Assembly (NCBI GenBank): GCA_964532515.1
Contig: CAZHKH010000023.1
Location: 1 to 16,756, forward strand
DNA from: TMED161 sp964532515
GTDB lineage: Bacteria > Fidelibacterota > Marinisomatia > SCGC-AAA003-L08 > D37C17
DNA length: 16,756 nt
Direction: 5' to 3'
Part shown: piece by piece, positions 1-7,050 of the stretch
Position numbering within the stretch: the stretch's first letter is position 1
How the letters are laid out: each line of letters opens with the position of its first letter
Position numbers and translations under genes: made by a program
Notes under the pieces: model-generated
What the model saw: the letters and a program-made list of their open reading frames with translations, nothing else
Told to the model about the DNA's origin: nothing
The model's database searches: none

Positions 1-2894
1 GATGGGATACCCATGGCCTACCAGTTGAATTAGAAGTAGAAAAAGAGCTGGGCCTGCAATCTAAGAAAGACATCGAGGATTACGGTATAGAAAAATTCAA
101 CAAGCGTTGCCGGGAAAGTGTTTTCAGATACGTCAAAGAATGGGAAGATCTAACGAATCGAATCGGATATTGGGTCGATATGCAGAATCCTTACAGGACT
201 CTCGACAATTCCTATATAGAAACCTGCTGGTGGATCCTCAAACAACTCTGGGATAAAGGCCTAGTCTACAAAGGGATGAAGGCTACACCACATTGCCCTA
301 GATGCTCGTGTTCTCTAAGTTCACATGAGGTAGCTCAAGGATACCAAGAAAACACAAAGGATCCTTCAATATTCGTTAAATTTCAAGTCAATTTAGGAAC
401 TACAGAAGTCGAAACTCTAAAAAATACGTTACCTACCATATCGTCAGATACCAAAATCTACTTCGTAGCCTGGACAACGACACCTTGGACTCTTCCAGCA
501 AATACTGCCTTAGCAGTCCAACCCGATGCTGATTATGCGATAGTAAAAAGAGATCTTGACGAATGTGATTCTGAGTTCCTGATATTGGCTGCAGATCTTG
601 TTTCTAAAACACTAGATGATACTTATCAATTAATTGGAACCCTGCGGGGCAGTGAGCTCGTAGGAATCAGCTACTTTAAACTATTCAATCCTTTGGACTA
701 TGGAATTGGAATACAACGGTTTAAACGGCCCAATAACCAAAGTGAAGGAGAATACTCTATTTTAGGCCCCGAGACGGACTTTCAACCTCACATAATCGGT
801 GCTGATTACGTATCACTCGAAGATGGTACAGGCATAGTACATATAGCACCAGCATTCGGGGAGGAAGACATTGGATTAGGCAGAAAGCATGGTCTCCCCT
901 TCATACAACACGTGAACCTGCAGGGATTGATAGCCGGAAATTACGAGTTCTCTGGTAAATTCGTTAAGGATGCAGACCCTGAAATAACAAAATCTCTACA
1001 AGAACGCAACCTTTTGTACCGCCAAGAGACATATCTACATACATATCCGTTCTGTTGGAGGTGTAAATCACCTTTACTCTACTACGCAAAGGAATCATGG
1101 TATATCCAAACAACGGCAATGAAAACTAATATCATTTCTAATAATGACAAGATCTCCTGGCATCCACAACACATTCAACAAGGCAGATTTGGCGACTGGT
1201 TAAGAGGAGGAGTCGATTGGGCTATTTCTCGAGAACGATACTGGGGCACCCCCCTTCCAATATGGCAATGTGATCACTGCAAGAATTATACGTGCGTGGG
1301 TAGCTTATCCGATCTTGAACAGATAGTGCTTTTGCCAGATAAAAAGAAGTTGGCCAACTTAGACCTACATAGACCTTATATAGACGAAATCGCAATCACG
1401 TGCTCAATTTGTGGAGGAACAAGCCAACGTACGCCGGAGGTAATGGATGCCTGGTATGATTCTGGAGCAATGCCTTACGCACAATGGCACGTAATTGCTA
1501 AGGGTAAGATAGAAGAACTCGAAGCAAATAATTTTTTCCCTGCAGATTATATTTGTGAAGCCGTTGATCAGACACGAGGTTGGTTCTACAGCTTACTAGC
1601 GCTATCAACTCTCTTACTCGATCAGCCAAGTTATAGAAATGTTATTTGTCTCGGCTTAATACTAGACGAGAAGGGTCGAAAGATGAGTAAATCTCAGGGC
1701 AATGTCGTAAATCCTTGGGACATCATAAATGATCAAGGTGCGGACGCTACTCGCTGGTATTTGTTTACCGCCACTCAACCAGGAGACTCTCGGAGATTCT
1801 CCCAACGCTTAGTGAGTGATGTAATAAGACGGTTTTTCCTAACGCTTTGGAATGTTTACTCGTTTTTCATAACCTATGCGCAAATAGATAAATATATACC
1901 AGGTGATCGCTCAAACCTACAGGACCATGCGACGGAGTTGGACAAATGGATAATCTCGGAATTGAACTCTCTAGTCGAGCATGTCGACAGCTCATTAGAT
2001 TCCTACGACCCAACAAATGCTGGTCGACGTATCCAAGAATTTGTGGATGTCTTATCGAATTGGTACGTTAGGCGAAGCAGGCGCAGATTTTGGAGAAGCC
2101 ATAACGATGAAAACAAACTTGTGGCCTATGAGACTCTGTATACTTGTTTGACGACCTTGTCTAGATTAATGGCTCCATTCACTCCATTTCTCTCAGAGAC
2201 CATATATCAAAATCTAGTGGTGAATATGGACAAATCTGCTCCCGAAAGTGTACATCTTGCTGAATACCCAAAGGTAAACCCAAAATCTATAAACAAGTCT
2301 CTAATGGAAGCCACAAGATTAGCCATGAAAATATCCAGTCTAGGTAGAGATGCAAGATCTAGAGCAGGCAAGAAAGTACGACTACCACTAAGCAGAATAT
2401 TGGTAAACCCTCGGGAAGACTCCGAGGTTGTTTATATCAAAGACATTACGACTCAAGTTATAGAAGAACTAAATGTAAAAGAACTGGTGTTTCTAGATAA
2501 ACAGGATCCTTTATACCAACATATTTTAGAACAGACTGGAGAATCCCGATCAACAAGAATAGCTGAGTTCCAAATCGTAAGGGACGGGGGATACACCGTT
2601 GCATTAGATACAACTATGAATGACGAACTTCTAAGAGAAGGTGTAGCAAGAGAATTAGTACATCGTATACAAAATATGCGGAAAAGTGCTGGATTTCAAG
2701 TTACTGACCAAATCAAAATATTCTACAAGGGAGACAGAAATCTAGAGAAAACTATTAAAGAGTATGAAGATTATATTATCTCAGAAACCCTTTCGTTAAA
2801 CCTCATCAAAAGCAAACCGGTTAATGATGCTTATGTAGAAAGCCAAACCATCGAGGGTGTCGACATATTATTAGGCGTTTTACGATCAACCTAG
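1..2894 (+). CDS. ileS: Isoleucyl-tRNA synthetase, type II, 5' truncated
   Basis: Charges tRNA-Ile with isoleucine in the cytoplasm. The frame is open from the window edge (first full codon at 3), so the true start lies upstream; the ATG at 180 is internal. The first visible residues are WDTHGLP, containing the class I HIGH-type signature HGLP (12-23). Then come a CPRC zinc-type pair (from 294), the CP1 editing-domain motif TTTPWTLPAN (474-503) and EDGTGIVHIAPAFG (from 819), a CWRC pair (about 1053), further CDHC and CSIC cysteine pairs, PEVMDAWYDSG, and KMSKS at 1680-1694. An anticodon-binding domain with NWYVRRSRRRFW follows. About 963 residues are visible, with perhaps 60-80 missing. The layout matches the eukaryote-like type II IleRS, the class often tolerant to mupirocin (family knowledge, not shown here). 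It stops 18 bases before the convergent protease gene. Confidence 0.96.
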   Translation, partial: WDTHGLPVELEVEKELGLQSKKDIEDYGIEKFNKRCRESVFRYVKEWEDLTNRIGYWVDMQNPYRTLDNSYIETCWWILKQLWDKGLVYKGMKATPHCPRCSCSLSSHEVAQGYQENTKDPSIFVKFQVNLGTTEVETLKNTLPTISSDTKIYFVAWTTTPWTLPANTALAVQPDADYAIVKRDLDECDSEFLILAADLVSKTLDDTYQLIGTLRGSELVGISYFKLFNPLDYGIGIQRFKRPNNQSEGEYSILGPETDFQPHIIGADYVSLEDGTGIVHIAPAFGEEDIGLGRKHGLPFIQHVNLQGLIAGNYEFSGKFVKDADPEITKSLQERNLLYRQETYLHTYPFCWRCKSPLLYYAKESWYIQTTAMKTNIISNNDKISWHPQHIQQGRFGDWLRGGVDWAISRERYWGTPLPIWQCDHCKNYTCVGSLSDLEQIVLLPDKKKLANLDLHRPYIDEIAITCSICGGTSQRTPEVMDAWYDSGAMPYAQWHVIAKGKIEELEANNFFPADYICEAVDQTRGWFYSLLALSTLLLDQPSYRNVICLGLILDEKGRKMSKSQGNVVNPWDIINDQGADATRWYLFTATQPGDSRRFSQRLVSDVIRRFFLTLWNVYSFFITYAQIDKYIPGDRSNLQDHATELDKWIISELNSLVEHVDSSLDSYDPTNAGRRIQEFVDVLSNWYVRRSRRRFWRSHNDENKLVAYETLYTCLTTLSRLMAPFTPFLSETIYQNLVVNMDKSAPESVHLAEYPKVNPKSINKSLMEATRLAMKISSLGRDARSRAGKKVRLPLSRILVNPREDSEVVYIKDITTQVIEELNVKELVFLDKQDPLYQHILEQTGESRSTRIAEFQIVRDGGYTVALDTTMNDELLREGVARELVHRIQNMRKSAGFQVTDQIKIFYKGDRNLEKTIKEYEDYIISETLSLNLIKSKPVNDAYVESQTIEGVDILLGVLRST

Positions 2895-2912
2895 TAGATA
2901 GAAATTTTTCAG

Positions 2913-4070
2913 CTACGAAGATGGCCGTTCATCTAAAGTGATCATGTGCCTCAAGTTGTCATTTCCATCTCTTAATACTTCTACAGCAACCGTATCACCA
3001 ACTTCGACTTCCAAACGAAGTACGTTAGTGAGATCAGCTATCGTTTGCACATAATGGCCTTCGACACTGAGAATAACATCTCCAGCTTGTAAACCTCCCC
3101 GTTCAGCGGGAGACTCGGAAAATACATCTTGTATAAGCACCCCTTTTTGTGCCGGCAATGCCAACTTTGCGGCCTCTTGCGCATCCAGCTCGGATATCGT
3201 AACTCCTAGCCAAGCCCAACGTACCTTACCTTTATCAATGATCTCTTTAGAAACTAACGTTGCAGTGGAGCCACCCACGGCGAATCCTATACCCTCGATC
3301 TGACCTCCTCTTAAGACAGCTGTATTTATACCAACAATCTCTCCCTTTAGGTTCAACAATGGTCCACCACTATTCCCAGGATTAATTATGGTATCTGTCT
3401 GTATCAAATCGTACAAAGTAGTGTTTCGATCCACACGAAGGGACCGTCCTAGGGCACTGACGATACCAACCGTGACTGACGGCCCTCCGGGCAAAGCCAA
3501 TGCATTTCCTATGGCTATTACCCATTCGCCTACACGCACCTCTCCTTGACTAGCAAAGTTTAAGAATGGAAGATCTGAACTATCTACCTTTATAACAGCC
3601 AAATCAGTTAACGGATCCGCGCCTACAAGTTCTCCATTTAATTGCCTACCGTCATCAAGTGTGACTATAATCTCAGTTGCATCTTTAATCACATGGTTGT
3701 TAGTGAGAATGTGGCCGTATTCGTCGAATATTACCCCGGAACCACTCTGGAAGTTAGGAAATATCTCCCCAAATACGCTCAATATCTCCGTTTCTGCTAC
3801 AACGGAAACTACTGCTCCTCTCACACTATCCACGACATCGACAAAATCAGGTAGTACGGAACCATCTGATACAACACCTGGTGATAGTGGGGACGACGTG
3901 TATGTACTTCCATTCGTAACACTGTAAGATTCCTCTGTTTCGCTTAGAGGAACAGAAATGCAGCCTAGGGACAACAAGAAGAACCCGGAAATAAACAGGT
4001 ACAACTTCAACCTACGCCTGGTGCAAGGCATGTGGAAATCCCAAAGTTTACTTATGTAGGTGACGTCCAT
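2913..4070 (-). CDS. htrA: HtrA/DegP-like trypsin-type serine protease with one PDZ domain
   Basis: Envelope quality-control protease of the S1C family. After a basic N-terminus (CTRRR) there is a hydrophobic segment at about residues 21-37 ending in LSLGC. This is either an uncleaved anchor, a signal peptide or an imperfect lipobox (C37). A low-complexity Ser/Thr linker follows (about 42-70). The trypsin-like domain shows the full triad: H126 in LTNNHVI, D156 in LTDLAVI and S234 in NPGNSGGPLLN. A single C-terminal PDZ domain spans about 285-375 (SPAERGGLQAGDVI). At 385 residues it has the length of a one-PDZ DegS/HtrA-type protein. The start is uncertain: ATG at 4070 has only a weak AGAG, while the in-frame ATG at 4031 (residue 14) gives a more typical signal sequence behind GGGA. 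It lies 47 bases downstream of rph and is probably cotranscribed with it. Confidence 0.93.
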   Translation of the reverse strand: MDVTYISKLWDFHMPCTRRRLKLYLFISGFFLLSLGCISVPLSETEESYSVTNGSTYTSSPLSPGVVSDGSVLPDFVDVVDSVRGAVVSVVAETEILSVFGEIFPNFQSGSGVIFDEYGHILTNNHVIKDATEIIVTLDDGRQLNGELVGADPLTDLAVIKVDSSDLPFLNFASQGEVRVGEWVIAIGNALALPGGPSVTVGIVSALGRSLRVDRNTTLYDLIQTDTIINPGNSGGPLLNLKGEIVGINTAVLRGGQIEGIGFAVGGSTATLVSKEIIDKGKVRWAWLGVTISELDAQEAAKLALPAQKGVLIQDVFSESPAERGGLQAGDVILSVEGHYVQTIADLTNVLRLEVEVGDTVAVEVLRDGNDNLRHMITLDERPSS

Positions 4071-4117
4071 ATTCGTTCTCTAAACAATTTGGTGAACACA
4101 AAAAAAATGCTTTTTCA

Positions 4118-4864
4118 TCATGTGTCAGCTCGATTTTGGTATTTCAAGGACGAAATAGCTTGATTTTGGATTTCTACTAACTCCAGTATTCCTTTTTGCC
4201 CAAGTGATACTGCTTCTTGTAAAAATGCTTGCTCAAATGGCCCATCTTCCCCACTTCCTTGTATTTCAATTAAATCACCCTTTTCATTCATAGCAATATT
4301 GAAATCAACTGACGCTCTAAAATCCTCTTCATAAGAAAGATCCAACAACAATTTTCTGTCTAGGATACCAATGCTAACTGCAGCTACATTAAAATTGATG
4401 GGTATTCTACGATAGATTCGTTTTTGGGTTAAACTATTAAGAGCTTGGTAGAGAGCTACATAGGAACCTGTAATTGCAGCCGTTCGAGTCCCACCATCTG
4501 CCTGGATGACGTCGCAATCTATGAAAATCGTACGTTCTCCTACAGCGGAAAGATCTGTTGCAGCTCTTAATGCTCTTCCAATCAATCTTTGTATCTCCTG
4601 GTGTCTACCCTTTACCTTTCCAGATGATGCCTCCCTAGCATTTCTAGTGAATGTAGACCGAGGCAACATCGAGTATTCCGCAGTTATCCAGCCTTTTCCT
4701 TGCCCTTTGAGCCACCCAGGCACCCTTTCTTCTATGCTCGCAGAACAAATTATTTTTGTATCTCCCATCTCAATCAAAGTTGATCCTTCTGCGAAACGTT
4801 GGACGTCTAAAGATATCCTAGTTGGTCTTAATTGGTCACACAGGCGCCCGTCAGATCGCGTCAA
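4118..4864 (-). CDS. rph: Ribonuclease PH
   Basis: Phosphorolytic 3'-to-5' exoribonuclease that trims tRNA 3' ends in the cytoplasm. The 248 residues match the usual family length. Visible signatures are the N-terminal SDGR, GWITAEYSMLPRST (58-71), the GRHQEIQRLIGRALRA helix (86-101, R87), the phosphate-binding GTRTAA (about 125-130) and the acidic residues D175, D181 and D187 in LDLSYEED and SVDFN. The start is a TTG at 4864. It is chosen because AGGGAGGAGG ends four bases upstream of it, one of the strongest ribosome-binding sites in the window. An extended -10 promoter lies just upstream (4895-4903). It leads an apparent two-gene unit with the htrA-like protease and is divergent from ilvE. 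The RNase PH to HtrA pairing has no obvious functional logic. Confidence 0.96.
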   Translation of the reverse strand: MTRSDGRLCDQLRPTRISLDVQRFAEGSTLIEMGDTKIICSASIEERVPGWLKGQGKGWITAEYSMLPRSTFTRNAREASSGKVKGRHQEIQRLIGRALRAATDLSAVGERTIFIDCDVIQADGGTRTAAITGSYVALYQALNSLTQKRIYRRIPINFNVAAVSIGILDRKLLLDLSYEEDFRASVDFNIAMNEKGDLIEIQGSGEDGPFEQAFLQEAVSLGQKGILELVEIQNQAISSLKYQNRADT

Positions 4865-4894
4865 TTTTCCTCCTCCCTATAAGCCTTTAATCAA

Positions 4895-4903
4895 ATTATA
4901 TCA
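4895..4903 (-). promoter_or_regulatory. Extended -10 promoter of rph
   Basis: Read on the minus strand, TGATATAAT is a perfect extended -10 (TGnTATAAT). No good -35 box is visible at 16-18 bases, which is normal for extended -10 promoters. Initiation near 4888 would give a leader of about 24 bases carrying the strong ribosome-binding site. Confidence 0.6.
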
Positions 4904-4961
4904 GCTTTAAGCAATAGGCTCATGTCCGGATGAATTTGGCTTCTGCATTGGCGATTCTATA

Positions 4962-4990
4962 TTGTGTTATTTTTCGGTCGAAATTATAAT
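4962..4990 (+). promoter_or_regulatory. Sigma-70-type promoter of ilvE
   Basis: The -35 TTGTGT (4962-4967) is separated by 17 bases from a perfect -10 TATAAT (4985-4990). Initiation near 4997 would leave a leader of about 25 bases containing GGAG six bases before the TTG start at 5023. That is too short for a T-box or leader attenuator. Confidence 0.65.
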
Positions 4991-5022
4991 TTCCACAACC
5001 TAGTTCCATAACGGAGTTCTCA

Positions 5023-5961
5023 TTGACTTCCAATTCTTCCAATAGATTAGCTTTTTTCTTAGGCATAATTAATCCTTTGGAAGAATCAAAAGTTAGTATT
5101 ACTACACACGCTCTTCATTACGGCACTGGGATCTTCGAGGGTATCCGTGGGAACTGGAATGAAAATCACGAGATATTATATGTTTTTAGATTAAAAGAAC
5201 ATTTACAGAGGCTTTTACAGGGATCGAGAATCCTTATGCTAGACCTTCCATACTCGCTAGCTGAATTATGTCATATAGTATCGGATCTGGTAGAAAAATC
5301 TGGCTACAAGGAAGACGTATATATCCGACCGCTTGCCTATAAAAGTGCTGAAAAAATCGCCAATCTGAAGTTACACGAACTGGAAAGTGACTTCTGCGTC
5401 GTGGCTATGCCCTTCGGTAACTACTTAGAAACCGACGCTTTACGATGTTGCACTTCGAGTTGGAGACGACCGGACGATCAAAGCATATCCCCTAGATTTA
5501 AGTTCACCGGCATATATATAAACAGTATCCTAGCTAAAACGGAAGCGGTATTATCAGGGTTCGACGAAGCCATAGTCATGAACCAGGAGGGATATGTTTC
5601 TGAGGGAACCGGAGAAAACATCTTTGTTATAAAGGACGGTGAAATAAGAACGCCTCCACTAACCGATAATGTCCTCCCAGGGATAACTAGAGACACGATC
5701 ATACAACTAGCAGAAGAAGAACTTGGATTAAAAGTAAAAGAAGATCATATTACCCGACCAGAACTATATGTGGTTGACGAAGTGTTTCTTACTGGGACCG
5801 CAGCCCATATAAGTCCCGTAGTGGAACTGGACAACAGAAAGATTGGCAACGGCAACATAGGGCCTATATCTAAGAGATTAAGAGATCTCTACTTTGAAGT
5901 TGCAACCGGAAATAATCCGAAATATCTACATTGGTGCACACCAGTTTCCAATTCGGAATAA
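5023..5961 (+). CDS. ilvE: Branched-chain amino acid aminotransferase (class IV PLP)
   Basis: Catalyses the reversible transamination of Leu, Ile and Val with 2-oxoglutarate, the last step of branched-chain amino acid synthesis. The 312 residues are typical of the family. Signatures are THALHYGTGIFEGIR (28-42), VYIRPLAYK (99-107), the PLP Schiff-base lysine K160 in RFKFTGIYINS, E194 in YVSEGTGENIF (the PLP ring-nitrogen contact), LPGITRD (218-224) and EVFLTGTAAHISPV (253-266). The start is TTG at 5023, supported by GGAG with six-base spacing. IlvE-like and D-amino acid/4-amino-4-deoxychorismate lyase members share this fold; the FEGIR and GTAA motifs favour IlvE. It has its own promoter and is divergent from rph. 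No other ilv or leu gene is adjacent. Confidence 0.92.
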   Translation: MTSNSSNRLAFFLGIINPLEESKVSITTHALHYGTGIFEGIRGNWNENHEILYVFRLKEHLQRLLQGSRILMLDLPYSLAELCHIVSDLVEKSGYKEDVYIRPLAYKSAEKIANLKLHELESDFCVVAMPFGNYLETDALRCCTSSWRRPDDQSISPRFKFTGIYINSILAKTEAVLSGFDEAIVMNQEGYVSEGTGENIFVIKDGEIRTPPLTDNVLPGITRDTIIQLAEEELGLKVKEDHITRPELYVVDEVFLTGTAAHISPVVELDNRKIGNGNIGPISKRLRDLYFEVATGNNPKYLHWCTPVSNSE

Positions 5962-6019
5962 GGCCTCCATAAACTAATTAAGATAAATACTTGATACCAG
6001 AATTACTTTTTGTACAATC

Positions 6020-6025
6020 TATAAT
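6020..6025 (+). promoter_or_regulatory. Possible -10 box for the membrane-protein pair
   Basis: A perfect TATAAT lies in the 106-base gap after ilvE, 42 bases before the next start. No -35 is correctly spaced: TTGATA at 5991-5996 is 23 bases away. The element is therefore doubtful, and read-through from ilvE is an alternative. Confidence 0.35.
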
Positions 6026-6067
6026 AGAATCCGTACCGCTCCAAAATTACTATTATCTGAATGGTAG

Positions 6068-6469
6068 ATGCCTTTTTATTTAGACTATTTCTTGTTCGTT
6101 TTCGTCGCCGCCACTGGATTTCTCCAAGTAGGGATATCAAGAGCGAGATTAAGAGGCTTATATTTCATTAGAGTCCGATTTTTCAATCTTGTGTTGGGCA
6201 TATTCTTGTCATGTGTCGGATTTGTCGGTTTTTTTTATTCCGACTTTCGTAACGTGTCTGATACGACAGCTGGGCTCGACGGGAACCAACAAGCCGTTAT
6301 TTTCCTATCAGCATGTTTTTCCTCTCTATTTTTTTCTCTTTGTATAAGTTCTCTCATCAACCGAAAGCTTATTAACACTAAGAAGTCTGAGTATGGATTA
6401 CAAATTCTTGCTCACAAAACATTCCTTTATGCCATCAAAGATACGTGGAAGGTATTGTGGAAACGCTAA
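6068..6469 (+). CDS. Small three-helix membrane protein, unknown function
   Basis: I do not recognise this 133-residue protein. It has three hydrophobic segments at about residues 5-22, 38-58 and 75-97. A basic loop (SRARLRGLYFIRVR, 24-37) separates the first two and a polar loop lies at 59-74. The tail from about 99 is basic and soluble (KSEYGLQ, then KVLWKR). No catalytic or transport motif is visible. The start at 6068 has no clear Shine-Dalgarno site. An alternative ATG at 6061 is in another frame and is not supported. Its 3' end overlaps the next gene by 13-25 bases, so the two products are probably translationally coupled and may act together in the membrane. Confidence 0.7.
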   Translation: MPFYLDYFLFVFVAATGFLQVGISRARLRGLYFIRVRFFNLVLGIFLSCVGFVGFFYSDFRNVSDTTAGLDGNQQAVIFLSACFSSLFFSLCISSLINRKLINTKKSEYGLQILAHKTFLYAIKDTWKVLWKR

Positions 6470-7047
6470 AAAACTTAGATTTCACAATTACGTCATACCT
6501 CAACGACTTTTCAGGAAAATCAGATTCCCTGGATTCCCTTTTGGCTATAGTTATAAGTGATTACTGTATACCTGTCATTTTGGCACTGACTCTGTTCTAT
6601 CTTTGGTTTGCAGGAACTAACAGCAAGGAAAGGAACACATTTCAAAGTGCTGTACTGTCCGCAATAGTTTCACTAGGATTAGCCAACCTTTTCGTCCTTG
6701 TGCTTAATGATTACTACTACCGTGAACGACCATTTTTAGCACACGATATAACGCTTCTCTTCTACGCTCCTACGGATTCTTCATTCCCGGCCAATCCTGC
6801 TGCCCTATCATTTGCATTGGCTTTTAGTATATGGCTCAAGGTAAAGATAACAGGACGATATCTTTTTATTTTTTCAGCAATATGGTGTATATCGAGAATC
6901 TATGCGGGGATATTCTTCCCATCCGATATAGTGGCGGGTGCCGTCTTAGGAATAACAGCATCATTGACAGGATCCTATTTATTGAAAATACTGGATCCTA
7001 TACCTCACCTAATAATTCGTGTCGCTAGAGTACTTCACCTCGCGTAA
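6445..7047 (+). CDS. PAP2-superfamily membrane protein, catalytic residues replaced
   Basis: Multi-pass protein of about 200 residues with the PAP2 (type 2 phosphatidic acid phosphatase) layout. Real PAP2 enzymes dephosphorylate lipid phosphates or undecaprenyl pyrophosphate using K-x6-RP, PSGH and SR-x5-H-x3-D. Here the motifs are recognisable but altered (numbering from 6445). In C1, RP is kept (R95, P96) but K is N88. C2 reads SFPANPA, with proline (P118, codon 6796-6798) where the histidine belongs. C3 reads SRIYAGIFFPSD, with F157 (codon 6913-6915) in place of the nucleophilic histidine. This suggests a non-catalytic relative. Two GTG starts are possible: 6445 and 6457. GGAAGG at 6447-6452 favours 6457 despite a short four-base gap. 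It ends three bases from the convergent gamma-glutamyltransferase-family gene. Confidence 0.82.
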   Translation: MEGIVETLKNLDFTITSYLNDFSGKSDSLDSLLAIVISDYCIPVILALTLFYLWFAGTNSKERNTFQSAVLSAIVSLGLANLFVLVLNDYYYRERPFLAHDITLLFYAPTDSSFPANPAALSFALAFSIWLKVKITGRYLFIFSAIWCISRIYAGIFFPSDIVAGAVLGITASLTGSYLLKILDPIPHLIIRVARVLHLA

Positions 7048-7050
7048 TAT

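Noticed and set aside
180..182. ATG 180 as the start of isoleucyl-tRNA synthetase
   Set aside because: The same frame is open to the window edge and encodes the essential HGLP motif at 12-23, so the start lies outside the window.
3642..3927. Plus-strand ORFs inside the HtrA-like gene
   Set aside because: They are antisense shadows of a well-conserved protease domain, with no ribosome-binding site and no family resemblance. The same holds for other ORFs antisense to the GGT-family, aldolase, M20 and hydrolase genes.
4090..4117. A-rich/T-rich stretch between rph and the protease as a terminator
   Set aside because: Only A-T pairs form the stem, with no GC-rich helix. The 47-base gap is also typical of genes on one transcript.
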